Source: Clostridiales bacterium
Lineage (GTDB): Bacteria; Bacillota; Clostridia; Christensenellales; Aristaeellaceae
Length of the DNA: 42,696 bases
Assembly: GCA_004556985.1 (NCBI GenBank)
Contig: SFFC01000004.1
Location: 1-42,696, forward strand
Direction: 5' to 3'
Of this stretch, positions 24,131 to 31,642 are shown one piece after another. The stretch's first letter is position 1, and every line of letters begins with the position of its first letter. The notes beneath the pieces are model-generated. The model was given only the letters and a program-made list of their open reading frames with translations. It did not search any database and was not told the DNA's origin. The translations under genes were made by a program, and so were the position numbers.

Positions 24131-25506
24131 TCCGAAAAATGCGCCAGCAGCGTCAGCGCCAGCATGTCCGCGCAGCCGCCGGGGCTGATGCCCTGCGCGG
24201 AGAGCTCCGCGTCCCACCGGGAAAGCGCGCTGCGGATGCGCGCGCTTTCCGCAGCGGCATCCACCGGCCCTGCCCCAAGCCGCGCGTAGAGCGATGCATC
24301 CATCTGCACCGCCCGCTCGCGCAGCCGCTGCGCGCCCTCCGCGCCGCCGCGGCGCAGGGCGTTGGTATCCTGCGCGCGCGCCATGAGCGCCACCAGCGCG
24401 CACAGCGCCGCCGCCTCAAAGTCCATGCCCGCCGCCAGACAGGCCTGCAGCCGGGGCAGGCCCGCTTCGCGCACGCTGGCAAAGCCGCCCGCAGCCTCCG
24501 CGCGCACGCCGCCCACGCCCTGCTCCCGGTACAGGCGCTCCCCGGCGGTGCCGCCCTCCTCCTTCGCGCAGCGCGATAGCTCCTGTGCCATGCGCGCGCG
24601 CGTCATTGCCGCGCAGCGCGAAAGCGCCGCCTGCGCATCGCTCCGCTCGCCGTCAAAGCCCATGCCCAGCGACGCGCAGAAAACGCCCATCGAAAAGACC
24701 GCGCCTTTGTGCGTGTTGACGCCGCCCGTCGCCTCGCGCATCTTTGCCTCGGCCAGCAGCCCCGGCACGCGCAGGCTGTCAAAGCAGCGCTCCTCCTCCC
24801 CTGCGCCGTGGGCCATGCCGATGCGCACGCACTGCTCAAAATACGGCCGCAGCGCGCAGGCGCTGTCGATGAACGTAAACAGATCCATGTCCCTGTGCGC
24901 GCCGGGGTTCAGGCGGTCGACCAGGCCGGGCTTGGGCGCCAGCGCCGCCTCCGTCAGCAGCGCGCGCTGGGCAAGCTGCGCGGTTTTCTGCGCAAACGCA
25001 TCGGCGAAATGCCCGCGGATGATCGATTGGGCGCGCTCAAAGAGGGCCTGCGCGCTATGCGCGCGGCTACGGGCGCAGACGGCCGCGACCTCGCCGCACA
25101 GCAGGCATCGCCTCGGCGGCAGGCCGAACGCCGTGCGGGAGAGCTTCTCCCCATCCGGCGCGAGCACGTCGATGTCCAGCAGCCGGCCCATCGGGCATCC
25201 GTCCTCCAGCGCGCAGAGCCGCTGCTTGATCTCTCCTGCGCCGCCGCGGATGGCAAAGACGGCCTCCGGGCCCGTCCTCTCGTGAATCTCCGCTTCAAAG
25301 CACGGCGCCTGCGGCGCGAGAATCGCGCGGATCTGCGCCCTTCCCCAGGCAAACGCGCGCTCGATCTGCGCGTCCGTCTTGACCGGCCCGGCGATGTTCA
25401 TCGTCAGGCACACGAGCACCGCGCCGGGATACCGCGAGAGCAGCGTCCGCTGCATCTGCGCGCGCGCCTCCCGCGCCGCCATCATCTCCGCGACCGTCAC
25501 CTGCAT
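24115..25506 (-). CDS. citXG: Fused CitX-CitG citrate lyase maturation enzyme
   Basis: A 463-aa two-domain protein making and attaching the citrate lyase prosthetic group. Residues 1 to about 165 are CitX (apo-ACP phosphoribosyl-dephospho-CoA transferase): PGAVLVCLTMNIAGPVK (27-43), GRLLDIDVLAPDG and the cysteine/histidine-rich RRCLLCGEVAAVCARSRAH (132-150). From about 180 on is CitG (triphosphoribosyl-dephospho-CoA synthase): EAALAPKPGLVDRLNPGAH (186-204) and ATGGVNTHKGAVFSMG (259-274). Fusion in this order is known in other bacteria (for example Haemophilus). The ATG at 25506 follows AAGGAGG. It is transcribed apart from the tct-cit operon and divergently from citC. Confidence 0.92.
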   Translation of the reverse strand: MQVTVAEMMAAREARAQMQRTLLSRYPGAVLVCLTMNIAGPVKTDAQIERAFAWGRAQIRAILAPQAPCFEAEIHERTGPEAVFAIRGGAGEIKQRLCALEDGCPMGRLLDIDVLAPDGEKLSRTAFGLPPRRCLLCGEVAAVCARSRAHSAQALFERAQSIIRGHFADAFAQKTAQLAQRALLTEAALAPKPGLVDRLNPGAHRDMDLFTFIDSACALRPYFEQCVRIGMAHGAGEEERCFDSLRVPGLLAEAKMREATGGVNTHKGAVFSMGVFCASLGMGFDGERSDAQAALSRCAAMTRARMAQELSRCAKEEGGTAGERLYREQGVGGVRAEAAGGFASVREAGLPRLQACLAAGMDFEAAALCALVALMARAQDTNALRRGGAEGAQRLRERAVQMDASLYARLGAGPVDAAAESARIRSALSRWDAELSAQGISPGGCADMLALTLLAHFSDYSPR

Positions 25507-25536
25507 GCCCGTCTGCCTCCTTCTGTCTGTTTCTTC

Positions 25537-25565
25537 ATTGTAGCAGAAGCCCCGCGCAGGGACAA
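25537..25565 (-). promoter_or_regulatory. Promoter of citXG
   Basis: Minus-strand TTGTCC (25565-25560), 17-base spacer, TGCTACAAT with TACAAT at 25542-25537, about 31 bases before the ATG at 25506. Confidence 0.7.
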
Positions 25566-25624
25566 GGGCGTTTTTTCCTATGCCCGCGATAAGCCAATTT
25601 CTATAACCGCCGCGTGCGCTTTCA

Positions 25625-25633
25625 TGCTATAAT
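25625..25633 (+). promoter_or_regulatory. Extended -10 promoter of citC
   Basis: TGCTATAAT (25625-25633), 30 bases before the ATG at 25663; no clear -35 hexamer. It sits back to back with the citXG promoter. Confidence 0.6.
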
Positions 25634-25662
25634 CGATTCATTCCATCCTGCCGGAGGCCCGT

Positions 25663-26709
25663 ATGAGCGAATATACCCTCTGCCCCATCTCCCCGAGCGA
25701 CCGCCGCGCCTGCCAGGCGATGGACGCGCTGCTCGCGCAGGAGGGCATCTCCCGCGACCAAAACCTGACCTACAGCGTCGGCCTCTTTGACGAGGAGGGC
25801 GCGCTGGCGGCGACCGGCTCGCTCTACGCCAACACGCTGCGCTGCCTGGCCGTCTCCCGCGAGCATCAGGGCGAGGGGCTGATGGCGCAAATCGTCGCCC
25901 ATCTCACCGAGGTACAGCTCGCGCGCGGCAACACGCATCTGTTCCTCTACACGAAATGCGAGAGCGCGAAGTATTTTGCCCCGCTCGGCTTTTACGAGAT
26001 CGCCCGCGTCGACGGCCGCCTCGTCTTCATGGAGAACCGCCGCAGGGGCTTTGCCCGGTATCTCGACGGCCTGCGCGCGCAGCTGGAAAACGCGCAGACG
26101 CCCGCCGCTGCGCTGGTCATGAACGCCAACCCCTTCACGAACGGGCATGCCGCGCTGCTGCGCCAGGCCGCGCTGGAAAATGAGCGCGTCGTGCTCTTCG
26201 TGCTCAGCGAGGACTGCTCGCTCGTCCCCTATGAGGACCGGCTCGCGATGGTCAGGGCTGCCGCCGCGGCGTATGACAACGTGACCGTCGTCCCCTCCGG
26301 CAGCTACATGATCTCCTCCGCGACCTTCCCCTCCTATTTTCTCAAGGACGATGCGCTCGTCACGCGCGTCCACGCGGCGCTGGATGCGACGCTCTTTGCG
26401 AGAATCGCCGGCGCGCTTCACATCGTCTGCCGCTACGTCGGCGAGGAGCCCTTTTCCCGGACCACCCGCGCCTACAACGAGGCGCTCGCGCGCATCCTGC
26501 CCGACTCCGGCGTCGAGCTGCGCGTCATCCGCCGCGCGGAGCACGACGGCGAGGCCATCAGCGCCTCGCATGTGCGCCAGCTCATCCACGACGGCCCCCT
26601 CGAAGCCATCCGTCCGCTCGTGCCCGAGACGACCTACGCCTACCTCTGCGGGCCCGGGCAGCGCGCCGTGGCGCGCATCCGCGCCTGCGCGGACGTCATT
26701 CATCACTGA
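25663..26709 (+). CDS. citC: [Citrate (pro-3S)-lyase] ligase
   Basis: A 348-aa CitC that acetylates the thiol of the citrate lyase prosthetic group using acetate and ATP, switching the enzyme on. Residues about 20-125 form a GNAT-like domain (LAVSREHQGEGLMAQIVAHL). From 140 on is the nucleotidyltransferase domain with NANPFTNGHAALLRQAA, the TxGH form of the HxGH motif, and a C-terminal ISASHVRQLIHDGPLEAIRPLVP, the usual ISxSxVR segment. The ATG is behind GGAGG. It is monocistronic and ends before the terminator at 26842-26862. Length fits E. coli CitC (about 350). Confidence 0.94.
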   Translation: MSEYTLCPISPSDRRACQAMDALLAQEGISRDQNLTYSVGLFDEEGALAATGSLYANTLRCLAVSREHQGEGLMAQIVAHLTEVQLARGNTHLFLYTKCESAKYFAPLGFYEIARVDGRLVFMENRRRGFARYLDGLRAQLENAQTPAAALVMNANPFTNGHAALLRQAALENERVVLFVLSEDCSLVPYEDRLAMVRAAAAAYDNVTVVPSGSYMISSATFPSYFLKDDALVTRVHAALDATLFARIAGALHIVCRYVGEEPFSRTTRAYNEALARILPDSGVELRVIRRAEHDGEAISASHVRQLIHDGPLEAIRPLVPETTYAYLCGPGQRAVARIRACADVIHH

Positions 26710-27110
26710 TTCGCGCCCGTTTGCCCACGCTCTGTGCAGCCCGTCGACACAGACAGATGATTTTCAAGGATTCTTTTTCAGGGAATGATGGAATGCTTTC
26801 TCTCCCCTTCGGGGAGAAAAACGCTTTGGTCAACAGTCCAGGCGGCCTGCCGGCCGCTTTTTCTTGCTCCGGCGCCGGAGATTGTCTGCAATTTGCAGAC
26901 ACCCGCCGCGGGCAGCGCATCCAGCAGATCACGGACATCTCCCCGCTGGCGCAGCTCGACCTGCGCTACCTCGCGCTGTGCGACATGCCCCGACTGGTCC
27001 GCGTGACCTGCCCGGCCCCGGCGCTGGAGGACGTCCTCGCGCTCGGGCTTGACATCACGGTGACGGCGAAGCGATCCCGTCTGCTCCCGATGCCCCAAAA
27101 ATACCGCTCC
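26710..27110 (+). other. Intergenic region with a possible gene fragment
   Basis: After citC there is a hairpin (TCTCCCC-TTC-GGGGAGA, 26801-26817), a terminator, and a perfect 19-base palindrome (26883-26901, half-site TGTCTGCAA). From about 26900 to 27105 one plus frame reads like the end of a leucine-rich-repeat protein (ITDISPLAQLDLRYLALCDM), but it has no start signal and runs into the next terminator without a stop. I treat it as a possible decayed gene, not a gene. Confidence 0.3.
26842..26862 (+). terminator. Rho-independent terminator downstream of citC
   Basis: GCGGCC-TGCC-GGCCGC (26842-26857) followed by five T (26858-26862). Confidence 0.7.
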
Positions 27111-27114
27111 CCTC

Positions 27115-27149
27115 CGCTTATGCCGGAGGGGAGCGTTTTGATTGCGAAT
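27115..27149. terminator. Bidirectional terminator
   Basis: A 12-bp perfect stem CGCTCCCCTCCG (27115-27126) with 27134-27145, loop CTTATGC, followed by TTTT on the plus strand and preceded by AAAAA, so it also ends the minus-strand kinase-isomerase transcript. Confidence 0.88.
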
Positions 27150-27153
27150 CGCC

Positions 27154-29055
27154 TTACAGCGTCGTCCGAAGCAGCGTCATGTCGCCCGCCAGGCGGTAAT
27201 CGCCCATGCCCGCCGGGATGAACAGGCTCTGCCCCTTGGCGATGGGCAGGCTTTCGCCGCCGGCGAGGATCGCGCCCTCACCGCGAAGGCAGAGCAGCGC
27301 GTGAAAGCTCTCCTCTCCCGCCGTCCCCTGCATGACGCCGCAGACCTCCAGCCTGCTCACGTCAAAGCGGTCGCAGCAAACCAGCGGCTGCACGCGGCCG
27401 CCCGGCACCTCCTGCGCCGGCTCCGTCGGGCCAACGGGACAGGTAGGCCTGTTGCGCAGGGCCACGTCGAGCGCCTTGGCAATGTGCAGCGCGCGCGGCT
27501 TCCCGTCCGCGCCGACGCGCCCGTAATCGTAGACGCGGTAAGTCAGGTTCGAGCTCTGCTGCACCTCCGCGATCAGCAGTCCCGCGCCGATGGCATGCAC
27601 GGTGCCCGCGGGGATGAAAAAGACGTCGCCGGGCTTCGCGCTGACCCAGTTGAGCCTGTCGGTCAGCGTGTTCTCGCGGATGGCCGTCTCCATTTCCTCC
27701 AGGCTGATGGCCTCCTTGAAGCCGTAATAGATGCCGGCGCCCTCCTGCGCGTCCACGACGACCCACATCTCCGTCTTGCCGAAAGAATTCTCCACGCGCC
27801 GCGCATACGCATCGTCCGGATGCACCTGCACGGAGAGCGGGGCCTGCGCGTCGATCAGCTTGATGAGCAGCGGAAACTCGGTCTGCTCATCCGCCGACGC
27901 GCTCAGGTGCTTCGGATGCGCGGCCAGATACGCCTTGAGCGTTCTGCCGGACCACGGGCCGTTTTCGATGACGGAGGGGCCGTCGTCGTGGCAGCTCAGC
28001 TCCCAGCTCTCCGCCAGCGGCGTCAGCTCCGTCTGCTTGCCAAAATCGCGCTTGAGCCGTTCTCCACCCCAGAGATAGTCCTTGAACGCGGGCGCAAGCA
28101 GCAGCGGAGCGACCGCCGGTCGGCGCAGGCAGAGCGCCGCCGCGCCGATGATGCCGGCCAGATTGCCCAGGCTCGCCGTCGCGACCTGCGTCACAAAGCT
28201 GCGCGTGCCGCCGAAGCAATGCGCGCGGACGTATTCGCCCAGCGGCCGCGTGAGCGCCTCGCCCTGCCCCGAGACGCCGCCGCCGATGAGCAGCATCTGC
28301 GGGCGAAAGAGGTTGACGACGTTGACCGCCGCCTCGCCCAGATACAATTCATACTGCGCGACCACAGCCGCCGCCGTCCCATCCCCCGCGTCGCGCGCGT
28401 CATAGACGGCCTTGGCCGTGATCGGCCCCTGCGCCAGCAGGCTCTGCGGATGCGCGGCCGCCGCCTCCCGGGCCATGCGGATCAGCCCTGTCGCGGAGAC
28501 GTAGCTCTCTACGCAGCCCTTGCGCCCGCAGGTGCAGGGCTCGCCGCCTGCGATCAGCGTCGTATGGCCGAATTCCGCTCCCGCGCCGGCCGTTCCCTCA
28601 AAGATCTCGCCGCCCAGCACGATGCCGCTGCCCACGCCCGTGCCCAGCGTCAGCAGCACGGCGTCCCGGCAGCCCTTGGCCGCGCCCGCCACCACCTCGC
28701 CCAGCGCCGCGCAGTTGGCGTCGTTGCTCAGGCGGCAGGGAAAGCCGGTCAGGCGCGTCATCTGTGCGCACAGCGGCACATGCTCCCAGTCCAGGTTGTT
28801 GGAATAGACGACCTCGCCGCGTTCCGCGTCGCAGGTGCCCGGACTGCCGACGCCGACGCCGGCGCAATCCTGCGGCGCGAGACCTTGCTCTGCGATCAGG
28901 CGCATGCACAGCGCCGCCATATCCGCCAGAATCTCCGGCCAGGGGCGCGAGGCCCGGGTCGGCACGCTGTCCCGGCCGAGGAGCCGGTAGGTTTCGTCCA
29001 CAATGCCGGCGGCGATGTTCGTGCCGCCCAAATCGATGCCGATGGCATAACGCAT
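27154..29055 (-). CDS. Fusion of ROK-family sugar kinase and mannose-6-phosphate isomerase
   Basis: A 633-aa two-domain enzyme. Residues 1 to about 310 are a ROK hexokinase: the phosphate loop AIGIDLGGTNIAAGIVD (4-20), LSNDANCAALGE with the catalytic Asp, TLGTGVGSGIV, EFGHTTL and the zinc site CTCGRKGCVES. From about 318 to the end is a type I phosphomannose isomerase: LLAPAFKDYLWGG, the zinc ligands in SVQVHPDD and KTEMWVV, and PAGTVHAIGAG. Together they would phosphorylate a hexose such as mannose and convert mannose 6-phosphate to fructose 6-phosphate. The join is continuous with no stop or frameshift and both halves are full length. The ATG has AAAGGAAG upstream. It is the last gene after the sugar importer and two-component genes, 60 bp from the dead ABC protein. 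Confidence 0.9.
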   Translation of the reverse strand: MRYAIGIDLGGTNIAAGIVDETYRLLGRDSVPTRASRPWPEILADMAALCMRLIAEQGLAPQDCAGVGVGSPGTCDAERGEVVYSNNLDWEHVPLCAQMTRLTGFPCRLSNDANCAALGEVVAGAAKGCRDAVLLTLGTGVGSGIVLGGEIFEGTAGAGAEFGHTTLIAGGEPCTCGRKGCVESYVSATGLIRMAREAAAAHPQSLLAQGPITAKAVYDARDAGDGTAAAVVAQYELYLGEAAVNVVNLFRPQMLLIGGGVSGQGEALTRPLGEYVRAHCFGGTRSFVTQVATASLGNLAGIIGAAALCLRRPAVAPLLLAPAFKDYLWGGERLKRDFGKQTELTPLAESWELSCHDDGPSVIENGPWSGRTLKAYLAAHPKHLSASADEQTEFPLLIKLIDAQAPLSVQVHPDDAYARRVENSFGKTEMWVVVDAQEGAGIYYGFKEAISLEEMETAIRENTLTDRLNWVSAKPGDVFFIPAGTVHAIGAGLLIAEVQQSSNLTYRVYDYGRVGADGKPRALHIAKALDVALRNRPTCPVGPTEPAQEVPGGRVQPLVCCDRFDVSRLEVCGVMQGTAGEESFHALLCLRGEGAILAGGESLPIAKGQSLFIPAGMGDYRLAGDMTLLRTTL

Positions 29056-29115
29056 ACGAAAAAACTTCCTTTCGTTCTCTGCTCGGTTGTAGAAGGGGAA
29101 GGGCGCGAAGCCCGT

Positions 29116-30582
29116 TCAGGGTTTTCTGTACAGGTCGATCCAGGGCGCGCTGAAGGGCAGATGCTCAAAGTCCCGCTGTTCATAAACCTCGCAGGCCGCG
29201 CCCTGGCGCACGCGCACCAGGCGTGTCGCCAGCGTCAGCGTATCCGCCAGGTTGACCGCGAGAATCACCAGCGCAATGCCGTTTTTCTTGAGCTCATCGA
29301 GCATCTCCCAGATGTGCATCCGCATGCCGACGTCCGCGCCGTTGAACGGCTGAACGCAGAAGACAACCTGCGGCCGCTGCAGCAGGATGCGCTGGATCAC
29401 CAGCTCATAGCGCTGGCGCTTGGAATACTGATTGGGGTGCAGAAAGAAGACCTCCTCACCCACGCGCTGCGCCCATTCCCTGCGGATGCCCTTGCGCACG
29501 CTGCGGCTGCGCCAGACCTCGGGCAGACGGTGATCCGCCGTGATGCAGAGGTTGTCCAGATACGTCAGCTCGGGAAAGATCATCGTGACATCCGGCCGCT
29601 CGCGCAGGATGGCGATCTCGCGGGACGGCCCCGGGACAAACGGCCTGCCCGCCAGCAGGATCTCGCCCGACTCCGCGCGCAGGTCGCCCAGCAGCAGCGC
29701 GATCAGATCCCCGAAGATCTGGTTCTGCAGATCCTGCAGCACGACGCATTCCCCCGCCGCCGCCGTGAAGGAGAGATGGCGGACGCTCCCGCCGCACAGG
29801 TCGCGCAGCTCAAGCGCTGGACTGGCGCCCTCCTGCTGCTCCGTCCTCGTCATCTGCTCGCGCACGCGGCGGGTATAGCCCTCCTCATAGAGCAGACTGC
29901 CTGCGCCCGGGCAGAGCACCTTGGTGATCCGCCCGTCGGAAAAGGCCGCGATGCGGTCGCAGATCTGTTCCATCTCCTCGTAGTGAAAGCCGATATACAG
30001 GAACGCCATGCCCGTGTCGGCGTAATGGCGCAGGATCTCGCGCAGGCGTGCCATCTCCATGTCGCTGATGATCGCGCCGATCTCGCGCAGGATCACGAGC
30101 CGGCAGCCCATGAGCGACGCCTTGACGAGCTCGACCACGACGCGCTGAAAGCTGCTGAGCGTGTCGACATAGGCGTCCGCGGCGATGCCCGCGCCCAGAT
30201 CGTCGAGCACAGGCTGCAGCTGACGCACAAGCAGCTTCGGGCGGATCAGCCAGGTGCGGAAGCCCGGGCGGAGCACGAAGATGTTGTCGGCGACCGTCAG
30301 CCCGTCGACCAGGCAGCTCTTGCCCGTGATGACCGCAATGCGGTTTTCATGCACCCTCGGCGCGCGCCAGCTGTTGACCAGCTCCTCGCGGTAGTAGATA
30401 TAGCCCGCCTGCAGAGGCAGGTTGCCGTGCAGCAGCTCCGTCAGCGCGGTCACGCCGTGGCCCCGGCGCAGGATGAGACCAACGATCTCCCCCTCGAAGA
30501 TATTGAGGCAGAAGTCCTGAAGCTGCACGCCGCTGCGGTCGCTGTAGGTGACCTCGCTCATGCGCAGCACCTCTTCCCTCAT
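29116..30582 (-). CDS. RbsA-like double ABC protein lacking all nucleotide-binding motifs
   Basis: A 488-aa protein laid out like RbsA/MglA (two ABC domains, about residues 8-235 and 256-480), but with the ATPase motifs destroyed. The first Walker A position reads LILRRGHGVTAL (36-47; no GKS/T lysine), the signature LSSFQ (142-146), Walker B LVILRE (162-167). In the second half the P-loop position is VLQDLQNQIFGD, the signature YSKRQ, and Walker B VVFCVQ (407-411). Fold-keeping parts remain (SGEILLAG, FNGADVGM for GIDVG). It cannot be expected to hydrolyse ATP. The frame is intact over 488 codons, so it is not a decaying copy. Its ATG overlaps the histidine kinase stop (ATGA), implying coupled translation and a joint role, perhaps relaying transporter state to the kinase. 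Confidence 0.8.
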   Translation of the reverse strand: MREEVLRMSEVTYSDRSGVQLQDFCLNIFEGEIVGLILRRGHGVTALTELLHGNLPLQAGYIYYREELVNSWRAPRVHENRIAVITGKSCLVDGLTVADNIFVLRPGFRTWLIRPKLLVRQLQPVLDDLGAGIAADAYVDTLSSFQRVVVELVKASLMGCRLVILREIGAIISDMEMARLREILRHYADTGMAFLYIGFHYEEMEQICDRIAAFSDGRITKVLCPGAGSLLYEEGYTRRVREQMTRTEQQEGASPALELRDLCGGSVRHLSFTAAAGECVVLQDLQNQIFGDLIALLLGDLRAESGEILLAGRPFVPGPSREIAILRERPDVTMIFPELTYLDNLCITADHRLPEVWRSRSVRKGIRREWAQRVGEEVFFLHPNQYSKRQRYELVIQRILLQRPQVVFCVQPFNGADVGMRMHIWEMLDELKKNGIALVILAVNLADTLTLATRLVRVRQGAACEVYEQRDFEHLPFSAPWIDLYRKP

Positions 30583-31622
30583 CCCAGCACCTCCTTATTC
30601 TTGACGTCGCGGTCGCTGGTGATGATGGGCAGCGTGATCTCCACTGTCGTGCCCAGGCCGGGCATGGAGAAGACATGCAGCCCGTATTCCTCCCCGAAGA
30701 GCAGGCGGATCCGGTTGTCGACATTGACCAGCGCCACGCCGCTGTGGCCGGCGCTGTCGACCTGCGCGTTCAGCTCGCCCTTGCCCAGCCGGCCGTTGAG
30801 GCGCGCAAGGGTCTCCTCGTCCATGCCCACGCCGTCGTCGCTCACGGAGATGAGAAGCCGTCTGCCCGTCCGCTGCAGGAAAATCGTCAGATGGCCGACG
30901 CCGACCTTGAGCTCCGTGCCGTGAATGATGCTGTTTTCCAGAATCGGCTGGAGCGTCAGCTTGGGCAGGCGGCAGCGATAGAGCTCCTCCCTGTCCTCGG
31001 GCGAGCATTCGACGCTCAGCTCAAGCCGGTCGCCGAAGCGGTAGCGCTGGATGTGGAAATACGTCTCGCAGTTCTGAAGCTCCTCCTCGACGGAGACGAG
31101 GTTTTCCACCTTGCTGATCGTGTAGCGGAAGAAGTTGGCCAGGGCCTCCGTCATATCCGCCACGCTCGACAGCCCGGCGAGCATCGCCTCGCTGCGGATG
31201 CTCTCCAGCGTGTTGTACAGAAAGTGTGGGTTGATCTGGTTCTGCAGCGCGAGATACTGCGCCTGACGCTTGTTGAGCCGGAAGATCTGCGAGGGATCCA
31301 GCAGCGCCTGAATCTGGCAGAGCAGCTGCGCGTCGCTCGCGCTGATCGCACGAACCTCCTTGGCCCAGGCCCGGCCGCCCGCATAGCCGCGCAGCAGGCG
31401 CTGCACGGTGCGCTCGCGCTCCTCATAGGGTTTCACAACCCCGAACCAGGCCGCCGCGCCCAGCGCCGCGATCGTGCAGGCGCCCAGCGCCGGGGGAAGA
31501 AGCGACGCACCCCGCGCCGCGCGCTCCCCGGTCCACAAAAGCAGCAGCGCCGCCATGCAGGCAAACCCTGCCAGCAAAAGCGTCCGGGTTCTGTTCGCCA
31601 GAAAGCCCCGCCTGTCGCGCAT
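30579..31622 (-). CDS. Sensor histidine kinase, YesM/LytS type, with minimal sensor region
   Basis: A 347-aa kinase. Two hydrophobic segments (about 14-31 and 44-63) are separated by only a dozen residues, so there is almost no extracellular domain. A linker leads to the His_kinase domain with ALQNQINPHFLYNTLESIRSEA; His133 is the phosphoacceptor. The ATP-binding domain shows LQPILENSIIHG (N box) and SVSDDGVGMDEE (G1) and LVNVDNRIRLLFG. YesM kinases usually carry a Cache or dCache sensor of about 250 residues outside; here it is missing, so another protein must supply the signal. The ATG follows GGAGGGG. It is 20 bp after its response regulator gene. Confidence 0.9.
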   Translation of the reverse strand: MRDRRGFLANRTRTLLLAGFACMAALLLLWTGERAARGASLLPPALGACTIAALGAAAWFGVVKPYEERERTVQRLLRGYAGGRAWAKEVRAISASDAQLLCQIQALLDPSQIFRLNKRQAQYLALQNQINPHFLYNTLESIRSEAMLAGLSSVADMTEALANFFRYTISKVENLVSVEEELQNCETYFHIQRYRFGDRLELSVECSPEDREELYRCRLPKLTLQPILENSIIHGTELKVGVGHLTIFLQRTGRRLLISVSDDGVGMDEETLARLNGRLGKGELNAQVDSAGHSGVALVNVDNRIRLLFGEEYGLHVFSMPGLGTTVEITLPIITSDRDVKNKEVLG

Positions 31623-31642
31623 CGTGCATCCCCTCCGCCGTC

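Noticed and set aside
27142..30924. 1260-codon open frame on the plus strand
   Set aside because: It lies antisense to the kinase-isomerase and motif-less ABC genes, reads as arginine/alanine/histidine-rich sequence without domains, lacks a ribosome binding site, and crosses a terminator region. It results from high third-position GC.
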